A stretch of DNA of 64,000 nt, taken from NCBI RefSeq assembly GCF_018736045.1, contig NZ_CP076132.1, positions 2,775,501 through 2,839,500 on the forward strand, given 5' to 3'. This stretch comes from Flammeovirga yaeyamensis. GTDB taxonomy: Bacteria; Bacteroidota; Bacteroidia; Cytophagales; Flammeovirgaceae. Position numbers and translations under genes: made by a program. Within the stretch, counting starts at the first letter, position 1. The number at the start of each line of letters is the position of its first letter. The notes beneath the pieces were generated by a model, which saw only the letters and a program-made list of their open reading frames with translations, was not told where the DNA came from and did not search any database. Below are positions 8,835 through 17,657 of this stretch, piece by piece.

Positions 8835-8875
8835 AAAAAATCCCATAGACTTTATTTAGTCTATGGGATTTTTTT
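8835..8875. terminator. Bidirectional rho-independent terminator
   Basis: Seventeen-base arms (core TCCCATAGACT and its complement) with A-run before and T-run after, between the CHASE2-like gene and the convergent mgsA. In the 305-bp gap 8782-9086 it is followed by a hairpin cluster. Confidence 0.85.
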
Positions 8876-8889
8876 CAACCCCACTTCAA

Positions 8890-9034
8890 CCCACGATTAA
8901 AATCGTGGGCTAGTAATAAGCTGAATTCTCAAAGACTAAAGTCTTAAAGAATTTATGCCCAAAACCTAATTTTGATAACACTTTAGTGTTGTCAAAATCA
9001 ACATATCACCAACCCATGACTTCAGTCGTGGGTT
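8890..9034. repeat. Cluster of four small hairpins, including composite element copy A (reverse orientation)
   Basis: Four inverted repeats in 145 bp: CCCACGATT / AATCGTGGG (8890-8909), AAGACT / AGTCTT (8932-8945), ATTTTGATAACAC / GTGTTGTCAAAAT (8969-8998) and AACCCATGACT / AGTCGTGGGTT (9011-9034). Read on the minus strand, the last two with their GGTTGGTGATA spacer match the element at 27961-28027. Most arm mismatches are G-T pairs, so the fold is kept. Confidence 0.8.
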
Positions 9035-9086
9035 ATATACACGCATAGGTCAAGGGGTACAAAATGTTTGTATATCTGAAATATAC

Positions 9087-9476
9087 CTACTTCTTAAACA
9101 CATCTCTAATCCCCGCCATCAATAACTGTCCAGAAGCTGGGTTTGTTGCCAATGGCACATCATATAAATCACAAACTCTCATCAACATTTGAACGTCTGG
9201 CTCGTGAGGGTGTTTTCCAAGTGGATCTCTAAAGAAAAATACTGCATCAACATCACCTTCAGCAACCATTGCTGCAATTTGAGCATCACCACCTTTTGGT
9301 CCAGAAAGTTTACAATCTACTTCTAATCCTGCTTTTACTAAATGACTACCTGTTGTACCAGTAGCTACAATTTTTATGTCAGAAAGAATATCCATATGAT
9401 CTTTAAAAAAGCCCACCATTTCTGCTTTTCTCCCATCATGGGCAATCATTGCCACTCTTTTTAATTCGTTGTTCAT
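9087..9476 (-). CDS. mgsA: Methylglyoxal synthase
   Basis: A 129-residue enzyme that converts dihydroxyacetone phosphate to methylglyoxal and phosphate, a bypass when phosphorylated sugars accumulate. Conserved features are seen in order: HDGRK (residues 13-17), ATGTTG phosphate loop (38-43), GPKGGDAQIA with the catalytic Asp64 (Asp71 in E. coli), FFRDPL (81-86) and HPHEPDV (89-95) with the active-site His. Length is slightly shorter than the E. coli enzyme (152). It is monocistronic: a terminator lies on its 3' side and a repeat-rich 507-bp gap upstream. Confidence 0.95.
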   Translation of the reverse strand: MNNELKRVAMIAHDGRKAEMVGFFKDHMDILSDIKIVATGTTGSHLVKAGLEVDCKLSGPKGGDAQIAAMVAEGDVDAVFFFRDPLGKHPHEPDVQMLMRVCDLYDVPLATNPASGQLLMAGIRDVFKK

Positions 9477-9547
9477 AGTTTATGATGTTTTAAAAAATTA
9501 CTATTCTTTTCTAAAAAGACAATAACAAAATGGTATTAGAGTGGTCC

Positions 9548-9576
9548 GTAGGGACGTTGCAGTGCAACGTCCGTAC
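9548..9576 (+). repeat. 29-bp palindromic interspersed repeat, copy 3
   Basis: Arms GGACGTTGCA / TGCAACGTCC, perfect, around one central G, with outer GTAGG...CGTAC. It lies upstream of mgsA in the 507-bp gap 9477-9983. That gap also holds a plus-strand TATTTTTG box at 9613 with no gene behind it, the structured block at 9752-9870 and the heptad repeat at 9931. Confidence 0.9.
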
Positions 9577-9751
9577 TTGTGCACAATATATAATAACCAT
9601 TTGTGTTATTATTATTTTTGCAAAAGCCTAAGATCTATTTCAATTCGAAAGATAAGAGATTTTTATTTTGTGATGTATGATAGATGTTACCTTTTTTTAC
9701 ATTAAAAATAATCTCAGATTTTCAATTCTCAAATCAGTGTTTAAAATATAT

Positions 9752-9870
9752 GTGGGACGAGGTCGGGAGACCTCTAACGTTTATAGGCACAAATGTCGCT
9801 AGCGCTTAACATTTGCGCCAGGTGGCTTTACCTTTAACCTCATACTTCAATCTCGGCATCTCAAGGAATA
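9752..9870. repeat. GC-richer structured block with two hairpins
   Basis: A segment visibly richer in GC than its surroundings. It holds GAGGTC / GACCTC (9759-9774, four-base loop) and GGCACAAATG / CATTTGCGCC (9786-9819), whose loop contains the palindrome GCTAGC. No open frame. It could be a repeat element or a small RNA; the sequence alone does not decide. Confidence 0.5.
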
Positions 9871-9930
9871 AATCCCTGGGCTTTTAATACTTTCTCCCTT
9901 ACCTATTAGTTATTACTTATTACCAAAATA

Positions 9931-9980
9931 ACGAGCGTTAACTCAGCACCTCCTACCTACTACCTGCTACCTGCTACCTA
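9931..9980 (-). repeat. Heptad tandem repeat plus AACGAGCGTTAAC head (right inverted copy)
   Basis: Reverse complement of the array at 7328-7381: AACGAGCGTTAAC, then CTACCTA/CTACCTG heptads ending just before the stop codon of the potassium transporter gene. Confidence 0.85.
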
Positions 9981-9983
9981 AAA

Positions 9984-11816
9984 TCACCCCACCATCACAT
10001 GCGCCTCAGGATATTGATAACTATTCGTATTTACCGTAGAACTCAAAGCCAATGCCAGCGTAAGCGTACCTACTCGACCAATATACATCGACATAATTAT
10101 CACAACTTTACCGATAGATGATAATTCACTTGTTATACCCATACTCAATCCTGCGGTACCAAAAGCAGATATTTGCTCAAAAATCAATGGAAGTAACTCA
10201 ATTTTTGGATTATCTAACTCAGTGATACTAAGGATAAATAAGGCAAGTAAGTTATATATCAAAGCAAACATAAAGATGGAATATGATCTTTTGATGTTCT
10301 CATCTGAAATCGTCCTTTTTCGTACTACTATACGTTCTTGTCCTCTGATGATACCGATAGATGACAAGAGTAAAAGATAGAAAGTGCTACTTTTAATACC
10401 TCCACCTGTCGAACCTGGTGCCGCACCGATAAACATCAAAAAGATCATAACAAGAATGGTTGGAGGTTTCATAGAACCGAAGTCCATTGAGTTAAAGCCT
10501 GCTGTTCTAGTAGTAACTGATTGAAAAAATGAGGCTATGATTGATTCCACAAAAGATCGGTCTTGTCGAAGTTGATCAATTTCTAGAAAGAAAACGGTTA
10601 GCATGCCGACCAATATCAAAATGATGGTCGAATAAAGCGAAATAGATGTTCCTATGGAATATTTTTTCCATGGACTTCTCCAACGCTCTCTTATCTTACT
10701 TGGAGAGAATATTTCCTCAATGGTCGTAAAACCAAAACTACCGAAAATAATGATTATTCCAATTACCATATGTAATCCATACATATGTCGGATATCAATT
10801 ATACCATTATCGAATCTTGTAGTATCAATTGCATCGATACTTGTATTTAAACTATCGGGAAATAAACTGAAACCAGCATTACAGAATGCAGAAACAGAAT
10901 GGAAGATAGAATACAATACTTTTTGAGTAAAGCTATTGAATTGAAGGGAATCTCCCCATGAAAAGAAAATAGCGATGGCCCCAAGTGTCTCAATCCCTAA
11001 AGTCAGTAGAATTACCTTCCTCAATAAACCTGTAGCTGATGACAAATCCTCACTACTTAATACATCCTGAATTATGGTTTTGTGTTTTAAGGATACACCT
11101 TGAGACATGAAAGTGGCAAAAAAGGTCGCAAAGGATACAATACCTATACCACCTAATTGCGCCAATAACAAAATCACTAACTGACCTTGAGCTGTGAAAT
11201 ATTGACCAGTATCTACAACTGCTAAACCTGTCACACAAGAAGCACTTACTGAGGTAAATAAAGCATCCAAAAAGTTCATACTCGATTCACCGATAGTTGC
11301 TTTTGGCAACATCAAACAGAATGCTCCGAAAAGTATTAAGATGATAAAACTGAATATGAATGTTGTTGATGGTTTAATCTTATATTCTGATATGAGAACA
11401 GAGACTTTTGTAATCTCTATCATCACTAAGAAGGTCAATGCTGCATAAACGACATGCTGATAGACTTGATTTGTTGTTCTATCAATTTCAAAACCAACAA
11501 AAAAATGGAATAAACCTAGTAAGGTGATGAAACTTAAAAATGCTCCTTCGAACCATGTGGACTTTATAAACTCCAACCGGTAATTGGTAAAGATCGTTCT
11601 TAAGGCATAATTTGATATATATATGATGAATAATACCGGAACAATATTTCTAATGAAACGCTCATCGGATTGTTCTAAATAAAAACCATATTCAAAAATG
11701 ACAAATACGATGGATAATGTAGAAGCCACAATCGCCGATATTCTTTCGTATCGGAATACAGAAGTTTGATACTTTAAAAGCCATTGATTAATAAAGTCTT
11801 TAGTATCGGTGTTCAT
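9984..11816 (-). CDS. Trk/Ktr-type potassium transport membrane subunit
   Basis: A 610-residue member of the TrkH/KtrB superfamily, the K+-conducting subunit in the inner membrane. Four selectivity-filter P-loops are visible, each with the key Gly: SASCVTGLA (~195), SAFCNAGFS (~312), TTRTAGFNS (~438) and SAFGTAGLS (~555). The N-terminal ~165 residues add about four or five extra membrane helices, making it longer than KtrB (~450) and TrkH (~480). The gating partner (TrkA/KtrA, RCK domain) is not in the window. The gene stands alone between repeat-rich gaps; a heptad repeat abuts its stop codon. Confidence 0.9.
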   Translation of the reverse strand: MNTDTKDFINQWLLKYQTSVFRYERISAIVASTLSIVFVIFEYGFYLEQSDERFIRNIVPVLFIIYISNYALRTIFTNYRLEFIKSTWFEGAFLSFITLLGLFHFFVGFEIDRTTNQVYQHVVYAALTFLVMIEITKVSVLISEYKIKPSTTFIFSFIILILFGAFCLMLPKATIGESSMNFLDALFTSVSASCVTGLAVVDTGQYFTAQGQLVILLLAQLGGIGIVSFATFFATFMSQGVSLKHKTIIQDVLSSEDLSSATGLLRKVILLTLGIETLGAIAIFFSWGDSLQFNSFTQKVLYSIFHSVSAFCNAGFSLFPDSLNTSIDAIDTTRFDNGIIDIRHMYGLHMVIGIIIIFGSFGFTTIEEIFSPSKIRERWRSPWKKYSIGTSISLYSTIILILVGMLTVFFLEIDQLRQDRSFVESIIASFFQSVTTRTAGFNSMDFGSMKPPTILVMIFLMFIGAAPGSTGGGIKSSTFYLLLLSSIGIIRGQERIVVRKRTISDENIKRSYSIFMFALIYNLLALFILSITELDNPKIELLPLIFEQISAFGTAGLSMGITSELSSIGKVVIIMSMYIGRVGTLTLALALSSTVNTNSYQYPEAHVMVG

Positions 11817-11985
11817 GTTTTATGAGTAAGGAGTAAAAAGTATGGAGTAAGATGTTAGCGGACTTACTCTTCCAAAATATAAATATAAGTTGTGTGGGTG
11901 TATTTCAAAAAAGATTGGTGGAATAGTATTGGGTTTGTCAATTATATTTTTCTAAATGGTTCGTTTGGGCAATCGTAAACATTTC

Positions 11986-12014
11986 GTAGGGACGTTGCAG
12001 TGCAACGTCCGTAC
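11986..12014 (+). repeat. 29-bp palindromic interspersed repeat, copy 4
   Basis: Perfect arms GGACGTTGCA / TGCAACGTCC in the 309-bp gap 11817-12125 upstream of the potassium transporter gene. The rest of the gap holds only degenerate TATGGAGTAAG-like short repeats and the queE terminator. Confidence 0.9.
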
Positions 12015-12052
12015 AGACCCTGTTACATATTAATATTTCGTATATGATCATA

Positions 12053-12094
12053 TAAAAAAGAGGATGATACATATATTTATGAATCATCCTCTTT
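12053..12094 (-). terminator. Terminator of queE
   Basis: Arms AAAGAGGATGAT (12057-12068) and ATCATCCTCTTT (12083-12094); on the minus strand the stem is followed by a T-run. It lies 30 bp past the queE stop. Confidence 0.8.
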
Positions 12095-12125
12095 CTAAAA
12101 GGACTAATATTGTATTGATAATTCT

Positions 12126-12770
12126 TTATGGAATATCAATATATTTATGTGTTTGTAAACTCAACTGCCATTCTGGATTGTTCTTCACAAATTCCACCAA
12201 TAAAGGTGTAATTTCTTGTCTTTTCGACCATTCAGGCTGAATATAAAGCTTGCAATCTTTATTTAATTTTTCTGATAGATTGATGGCCCATTGAATATCA
12301 GATTTATGGAAAACGACCACTTTAAATTCTGATGCCAACTGATAGGCCTCTTCTACAGGTTTCTTAAATTTCTTAGGCGACAAAGTGATATAGTCTAAGT
12401 GTCCTGTAAATTTATGAGTACCTGATGTTTCTATATTGATATGGAAACCTTCTTCCTTTAATCGTTTAGTAAGAGGTTCCAAATTATGCATAAGAGGTTC
12501 TCCCCCAGTGATAATCGCTAATCGACCTGGGTGTTTCTTTGCATTTTGAATAATTTCTTCGATTTCTAAAACAGGATGAGCATCCTGCTCCCAAGATTCT
12601 TTAACGTCACACCAAACACATCCAACATCACAACCTGCCAAACGAATAAAATATGCTGCTTGACCAGTATAGGCTCCTTCACCTTGAATCGTATAAAATG
12701 CTTCCATTACTGGAAGTGCGTGACCTTGTTTGACTCTTTCTTTAACAGAGTAATCTAATTTCTTTACCAT
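12126..12770 (-). CDS. queE: 7-carboxy-7-deazaguanine synthase (radical SAM)
   Basis: A 214-residue radical SAM enzyme that contracts 6-carboxytetrahydropterin to 7-carboxy-7-deazaguanine in queuosine biosynthesis. The cluster-binding motif is C47-x3-C51-x2-C54, within LAGCDVGCVWCDVKESW. It is preceded by the QueE hallmark TIQGEGAYTGQ and followed by the SAM-binding ITGGEPLMH. Length is normal for the short QueE type. QueC, QueD and QueF are not in the window, so the pathway genes are dispersed. The gene sits downstream of folD on the same strand but behind folD's own terminator, so it is probably transcribed separately. Confidence 0.93.
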   Translation of the reverse strand: MVKKLDYSVKERVKQGHALPVMEAFYTIQGEGAYTGQAAYFIRLAGCDVGCVWCDVKESWEQDAHPVLEIEEIIQNAKKHPGRLAIITGGEPLMHNLEPLTKRLKEEGFHINIETSGTHKFTGHLDYITLSPKKFKKPVEEAYQLASEFKVVVFHKSDIQWAINLSEKLNKDCKLYIQPEWSKRQEITPLLVEFVKNNPEWQLSLQTHKYIDIP

Positions 12771-12793
12771 TTAGTCCTTTTTTTTAAAACGCT

Positions 12794-12833
12794 TAAAAAA
12801 GTCCTTCAAGGGGTGAGGGAACCCTTGAAGGAC
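12794..12833 (-). terminator. Terminator of folD
   Basis: Arms GTCCTTCAAGGG and CCCTTGAAGGAC, followed on the minus strand by TTTTTTAA. It separates folD from queE. Confidence 0.85.
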
Positions 12834-12875
12834 TCGTATATACAAATTTGGCAATAAATTTAGTCAATTACCAAA

Positions 12876-13766
12876 CTATACTGATTCCTTAACAGTTTTT
12901 CTTTTTGCTGACTCTAAAGTATTCATCAATAATGAAACTACAGTCATTGGTCCAACTCCGCCAGGTACAGGTGTAATCCATGAAGCTTTTTCTGCTACTT
13001 CGTGGAATTTCACATCACCTTTCAAAGAGAAACCAGATTTTTTAGATGGATCTTCGATTCTAGTGATTCCTACATCCACTACTACTGCTCCTTCTTTAAC
13101 CATGTCAGCAGTAACAAACTCAGCTCTACCTAAAGCGACAATCAAAATATCTGCTTGAAGACATTCTTCTTTTAAGTCTTTAGTTCTACTGTGAGTTAGG
13201 GTTACTGTACAGTTACCTACCTTAGAGTTTCTCGACATCAATAAACTCATTGGTGTACCTACAATATGAGAACGCCCGATAATCACACATTTTTTACCTG
13301 ATGTTTCGATTCCATAACGATCTAGTAATTGAATGATACCATAAGGTGTTGCAGGAAGGAAAGTTGGAAGACCCAACATCATTTTACCCAAGTTTGTTGG
13401 GTGGAAGCCATCCACATCTTTATCAGGATCGATAGCTTCTGTTACTTTAGTTTCGTTGATATGCTTCGGAAGAGGCAATTGAACGATAAAACCATCAACA
13501 TCAGCATTTTTGTTTAACTCATCGATTGTTTTTAATAGCTCCTCTTCAGAGATATCGGCATCAAACTTATATAAAGACGATGTGAACCCTACTTGTTCGC
13601 AAGACTTTACTTTATGATTCACATAAGTTCTACTTGCACCGTCTTCACCAACTAAGATAGCGGCTAAATGTGGTTTCTTGCCTCCTTGGGCAGTCAGTTT
13701 TCTTACCTCCTCAGCAATTTCTTCTTTTATAGCATTGGAAGTTGCTTTTCCGTCAATTAGTTGCAT
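12876..13766 (-). CDS. folD: Methylenetetrahydrofolate dehydrogenase / cyclohydrolase
   Basis: Bifunctional cytosolic enzyme of one-carbon metabolism that interconverts 5,10-methylene- and 10-formyl-tetrahydrofolate. Seen are YVNHKVKSC with the catalytic Lys, [29 protein letters not shown] and the NADP-binding [14 protein letters not shown]; the end [16 protein letters not shown] is the family signature. I start it at the ATG before QLIDGKATS (296 residues). The alternative GTG 36 bp upstream lies inside the -7 promoter box at 13802-13809, so it would not be in the transcript. Length is then typical. No operon partner; a terminator follows. Confidence 0.95.
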   Translation of the reverse strand: MQLIDGKATSNAIKEEIAEEVRKLTAQGGKKPHLAAILVGEDGASRTYVNHKVKSCEQVGFTSSLYKFDADISEEELLKTIDELNKNADVDGFIVQLPLPKHINETKVTEAIDPDKDVDGFHPTNLGKMMLGLPTFLPATPYGIIQLLDRYGIETSGKKCVIIGRSHIVGTPMSLLMSRNSKVGNCTVTLTHSRTKDLKEECLQADILIVALGRAEFVTADMVKEGAVVVDVGITRIEDPSKKSGFSLKGDVKFHEVAEKASWITPVPGGVGPMTVVSLLMNTLESAKRKTVKESV

Positions 13767-13801
13767 TGTATTTGATTTCGCACTTAAAAAATATTGAGTC
13801 A

Positions 13802-13809
13802 CAAAAATA
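13802..13809 (-). promoter_or_regulatory. -7 promoter box of folD
   Basis: On the minus strand this reads TATTTTTG (consensus TAnnTTTG), 35 bp before the folD ATG. It decides the start codon, since the longer frame begins within the box. Confidence 0.6.
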
Positions 13810-13865
13810 ATGACTTTGATTACTTTTTCATCACCTTTTCTTAATAATTTTAATCAAAAGGCTAT

Positions 13866-15125
13866 TTATTGTAAAATCGAAACTTTCCTTACGGTTACTT
13901 GACTGCCACTTCTAATTCTTAAAATATAGACTTTATTGTAACTCAAATTACTGATTGTCATCTCACTTCCAATGTTAGTTTCTGATAAAACATATCGCCC
14001 ATTTACATCATATACCACAACTTCTTTGAGTAGCGTATTATTTAGAAAAAATAAATTGATGTTATTCTGATAAGTAATTAATTGAATATTGCTCAGATTA
14101 TCTTCTTCTTTTTGAATCATTACCTTTCCTAAAATATGTTCAGTGCCATTAAAATCGATTTGATGTAAACGGTAATATTGTATTTCTTCTTCTAATGCTT
14201 GTTGGTTATAATAGGTGATCTTCGTAATCGAATGACCAGCAGCTTCAATTTCATCTACTTTTGTCCAATGTTTATTATCAAATGATCTATAAATAACAAA
14301 GTAATCTGAATTGGTCTCGGTGGCTGTAGCCCAATGTAGATCAATGGTATTTTCTTTCGCGAATCCTTTAAAATATAATAATTCAACAGGCAAGTCATAT
14401 CCATCATCAAACTCACCACCTGACTGTATATAATCAACAACCGCATCTAAATCTGTACCTTTAAGTAATTCCTCTCTCGCTTTTTCGATTAACTGAGAGG
14501 CGTTCGATAATTCCGCAGAAGATCTTTCAAATTCATCACATGCTTCACTCCCATTTAAATCACCACAAGCATCACCAAAGTCTAGATTTACATTTGGACC
14601 TTGGACATTCCCACCGACAACAATAGCTCCATCAGTTGTATCAGTATTTAATTCTTGATTGTATTGAATAAAATCTTCTACTAATAACACACTATTATTT
14701 TTGAGGGTGATCTCATGTCCTCCTAAATTTTGAGCATGAATTTCTTTTACAATTAAAGCTGAATTATCTACTATCACTTGATCAGTCGAACCACCATCTC
14801 CTTGAAGGTTTAATTGACCAGAGATAACATCAAGAATACTTTTTTCTTTAATCTCAAGTATGGAGTTATTTAAGTTGATGTTTCCATTTATAGTTACTTT
14901 TGCCCCATTATCAATAATTAGTTTTGCTCCATTTAATAAGGTTACATTCCCATTAAAAACAACATCTGATGATATGGTTAAAGTTACTCCGGCATCAATA
15001 TATATTCCATCAGCATCAGTATATGTAGTTGGAGTACTAATAATTTGATCTACGGAAAAATGAATGTTTGCATATGTGCAATGCATTAATAGTGTTAGAA
15101 TAATCGATAGAAAAAAAGATTTCAT
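13866..15125 (-). CDS. Secreted protein with beta-helix-like N-terminus and T9SS sorting domain
   Basis: A 419-residue protein with a signal peptide (MKSFFLSIILTLLMHCTYA). Residues ~25-165 are a run of short beta-strand repeats rich in I/V, N and G (GVTLTISSDVVFNGNVTLLNGAKL and similar), as in right-handed beta-helices of bacterial adhesins. Residues ~240-330 (LPVELLYFKGFAKENTIDLHWATATETNSDYF) are the fibronectin-like segment common before T9SS tails in Bacteroidota. The end (VVVYDVNGRYVLSETN, then YILRIRSGSQVTVRKV) is a type A sorting domain. Exported by T9SS to the cell surface; ligand unknown. Monocistronic. Confidence 0.85.
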   Translation of the reverse strand: MKSFFLSIILTLLMHCTYANIHFSVDQIISTPTTYTDADGIYIDAGVTLTISSDVVFNGNVTLLNGAKLIIDNGAKVTINGNINLNNSILEIKEKSILDVISGQLNLQGDGGSTDQVIVDNSALIVKEIHAQNLGGHEITLKNNSVLLVEDFIQYNQELNTDTTDGAIVVGGNVQGPNVNLDFGDACGDLNGSEACDEFERSSAELSNASQLIEKAREELLKGTDLDAVVDYIQSGGEFDDGYDLPVELLYFKGFAKENTIDLHWATATETNSDYFVIYRSFDNKHWTKVDEIEAAGHSITKITYYNQQALEEEIQYYRLHQIDFNGTEHILGKVMIQKEEDNLSNIQLITYQNNINLFFLNNTLLKEVVVYDVNGRYVLSETNIGSEMTISNLSYNKVYILRIRSGSQVTVRKVSILQ

Positions 15126-15360
15126 AGCTGGTGTTTTGATTTAAAATCGAAACCTACACTGACGTTATTAATCATACTAATAACTCCTTACTTCATCCTT
15201 CTGTGTCTTATACGTCAACATCACTTCAGGCCACTATTATTCTTATTTTAGCTTTATTTAAGGTTATTATTAATGATATTCCCTTACCTAATTTAATTTT
15301 CATTCCGATTATTGTAAATTGAAAATTATTTCAAAATGAAAGATTATTTAACAACATAGT

Positions 15361-16077
15361 ATGCCTATATTTCAACTTGAAGATGATAATATTTTATTCC
15401 CTCCTGCTCGATTAACTGATGAAAGTGGAATACTAGCAGTTGGTGGAGATCTTTCCAGTGAGAGAATTATAGAGGCATATGCTAGTGGCGTTTTTCCATG
15501 GTTTAATCCTGAGGATCCCTTATTGTGGTGGTCCCCTGACCCAAGATGTGTTTTGTTTCCTGAAAACATCAAAGTATCGAAGTCTATGCGACAGTTACTG
15601 AGAAGAGAAACATATACCGTCACATTCGATCAAGATTTTGCGGGAGTTATTGATGCTTGTCAAAAAATCTATCGTCCGGATCAAGGAGGTACTTGGATTA
15701 CTGATGAAATGAAGGAAGCGTATATCAACCTTCACAACATTGGATTTATGCATTCTGTAGAGGTATGGGATGATGGAGAATTGGTTGGAGGACTGTACGG
15801 AGGATCGATGAATAAAGCCTTTTTTGGCGAATCGATGTTTTCTTTTAAAAGTAATGCTTCTAAATTCGGCTTCATCATGCTTTGTAAGAATCTCGAAGAA
15901 CAAGATTTTGAAATTATAGATTGTCAGATGCACACAGACCATTTAGAAAGTATGGGTGCCGAAGAAATTCCAAGAGAGGCTTTTTTGATGTACATTGACA
16001 GAAATCAAGAAAGAAAGTTTGAAAAACAAGATTGGAATAAGAAATTTAGGACTGATTTCTATACCGCAAAGAGTTAA
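15361..16077 (+). CDS. aat: Leucyl/phenylalanyl-tRNA--protein transferase
   Basis: A 238-residue enzyme that adds Leu or Phe from aminoacyl-tRNA to proteins with N-terminal Lys or Arg, tagging them for ClpS/ClpAP. Signatures: FPPARLTDESGILAVGGDLS, GVFPWFN, WWSPDPRCVLFPENIKVSKSM, GGLYGGSMNKAFFGESMFS and the DCQMHTDHLESMGAEEIPRE end. Length is normal. It is followed 48 bp later by the dipeptidase gene on the same strand, possibly co-transcribed. ClpS and ClpA are not in the window. Confidence 0.95.
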   Translation: MPIFQLEDDNILFPPARLTDESGILAVGGDLSSERIIEAYASGVFPWFNPEDPLLWWSPDPRCVLFPENIKVSKSMRQLLRRETYTVTFDQDFAGVIDACQKIYRPDQGGTWITDEMKEAYINLHNIGFMHSVEVWDDGELVGGLYGGSMNKAFFGESMFSFKSNASKFGFIMLCKNLEEQDFEIIDCQMHTDHLESMGAEEIPREAFLMYIDRNQERKFEKQDWNKKFRTDFYTAKS

Positions 16078-16125
16078 TACTCTGTTGGATATTTAAACTA
16101 GACATATTTAAACCTATATATAAAC

Positions 16126-17580
16126 ATGAACAAAGAGGTTGCAAGTTTACATCCAGTACAAATCTGGGAAAACTTCGAAAAAATGAACGAGATCCCTCGT
16201 GGATCAAAGAAAGAAGAAAGAATTATTGCCTTCACTAAGCAATTTGGTGAAGACTTAGGTTTAGAAACCATCGTTGATGAATGTGGTAACATCATTATCA
16301 AAAAGCCGGCTACTCCAGGAATGGAAGATCGCAAAGGAATTATCCTTCAAGCACATATTGATATGGTTCACCAAAAGAATGCGGATACTGATTTCAATTT
16401 CGATACAGACGGTATTCAATCGTATATTGACGGTGATTGGGTAAAAGCAAAAGGAACAACTCTTGGTGCTGACAACGGTATTGGTGCAGCAACAATTATG
16501 GGTGTTTTGGCTTCAAAAGACTTAAAACACGGTCCTATCGAAGGTCTTTTCACTATCGATGAGGAAACAGGTATGACTGGTGCTTTTGGTTTAGTAGAAG
16601 GTGTTTTAGAAGGTGATATCCTTTTGAACCTTGATACTGAAGACGAGCATGAATTATGTATTGGCTGTGCCGGTGGTATCGACACGAATGTCAATTACGA
16701 TTATGCAGAATCTGCTGCAGAAGGAAAAGCGTATCATATTCAATTGAAAGGCTTAAAAGGTGGACACTCAGGATGTGAAATCCATTTAGGTCGTGGTAAT
16801 GCCAATAAATTAATGAACCGTTTGCTTTGGGAAACTAGAGAAAAATTCGGTTTGGAAATCGCTGAAATTGATGGTGGTTCATTAAGAAACGCTATCCCTC
16901 GTGAATCTTTTGCGAATGTGGTGATCGATCCTGCTAAAGCAGATGAATTCGAAGCTTACATCAAACAAGTAGAAGCTGATTACCAAGCAGAGTTAAAAGT
17001 TACAGAACCAAACTTGGTGATTAACTTGGAAGCTATTGCTACTCCTGCTAAGGTAATGGACGTAAAAGCACAAGATGCTTTATTGTCAGCTATCTACTCT
17101 GCTCCTAATGGTGTTATCAGAATGTCTGATGAGTTAGAAGGTCTTGTAGAAACTTCTACTTCAATGGCAAGAGTGCAAGTAAAAGAGGGTAAAGTAGTGG
17201 TACAATCACTTACTCGTTCATCTGTTGAAACTGCTAAATATGATGTAGCCAATCAATTAGATGCCGCTTTTGCTATCACAGGTGGCAACGTAGAACATGG
17301 TGGTGCTTATCCAGGTTGGACACCAAATGCGCATTCTCAAATTCTTGAGGAAATGAAAGAAATTCATCAAGAATACTTCAAAAAGCCAGCAACAGTAAAC
17401 GCTGTTCATGCTGGATTGGAATGTGGTATCATTGGTAGCCACTACCCTAACTTAGATATGATCTCATTTGGTCCGACTATCAAGAATCCTCACTCTCCAG
17501 ACGAGATGTGTGAGATTGGTACAGTAGCTAGATTCTGGGATTTCTTGGTGTTGACTTTGGAAAGAGTGGCTAAGAAGTAA
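16126..17580 (+). CDS. pepD: Aminoacyl-histidine dipeptidase (M20C, PepD)
   Basis: A 484-residue cytosolic zinc dipeptidase (cytosol nonspecific dipeptidase) that hydrolyses Xaa-His and other dipeptides. It shows ILQAHIDMVHQKN (first zinc His and the catalytic Asp), GADNGIGAA with the bridging Asp, TIDEETGMTGAFGL with the catalytic Glu pair, and GLKGGHSGCEIHLGRGNA from the lid region. The later HAGLECGI holds a zinc ligand Glu. Length matches E. coli PepD (485). It sits 48 bp behind aat; the following 464-bp gap is repeat-rich. Confidence 0.95.
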   Translation: MNKEVASLHPVQIWENFEKMNEIPRGSKKEERIIAFTKQFGEDLGLETIVDECGNIIIKKPATPGMEDRKGIILQAHIDMVHQKNADTDFNFDTDGIQSYIDGDWVKAKGTTLGADNGIGAATIMGVLASKDLKHGPIEGLFTIDEETGMTGAFGLVEGVLEGDILLNLDTEDEHELCIGCAGGIDTNVNYDYAESAAEGKAYHIQLKGLKGGHSGCEIHLGRGNANKLMNRLLWETREKFGLEIAEIDGGSLRNAIPRESFANVVIDPAKADEFEAYIKQVEADYQAELKVTEPNLVINLEAIATPAKVMDVKAQDALLSAIYSAPNGVIRMSDELEGLVETSTSMARVQVKEGKVVVQSLTRSSVETAKYDVANQLDAAFAITGGNVEHGGAYPGWTPNAHSQILEEMKEIHQEYFKKPATVNAVHAGLECGIIGSHYPNLDMISFGPTIKNPHSPDEMCEIGTVARFWDFLVLTLERVAKK

Positions 17581-17657
17581 GGGTTAGGTAATAACTAATA
17601 AGGAATAAGTAATAGGGTTGCTTTCCTTAAATGACAAGAATTGCAACCTACCTAAAT

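Noticed and set aside
12876-13802. Longer folD starting with GTG at 13802
   Set aside because: The GTG lies in the -7 promoter box; the ATG at 13766 fits the family start MQLIDGK.
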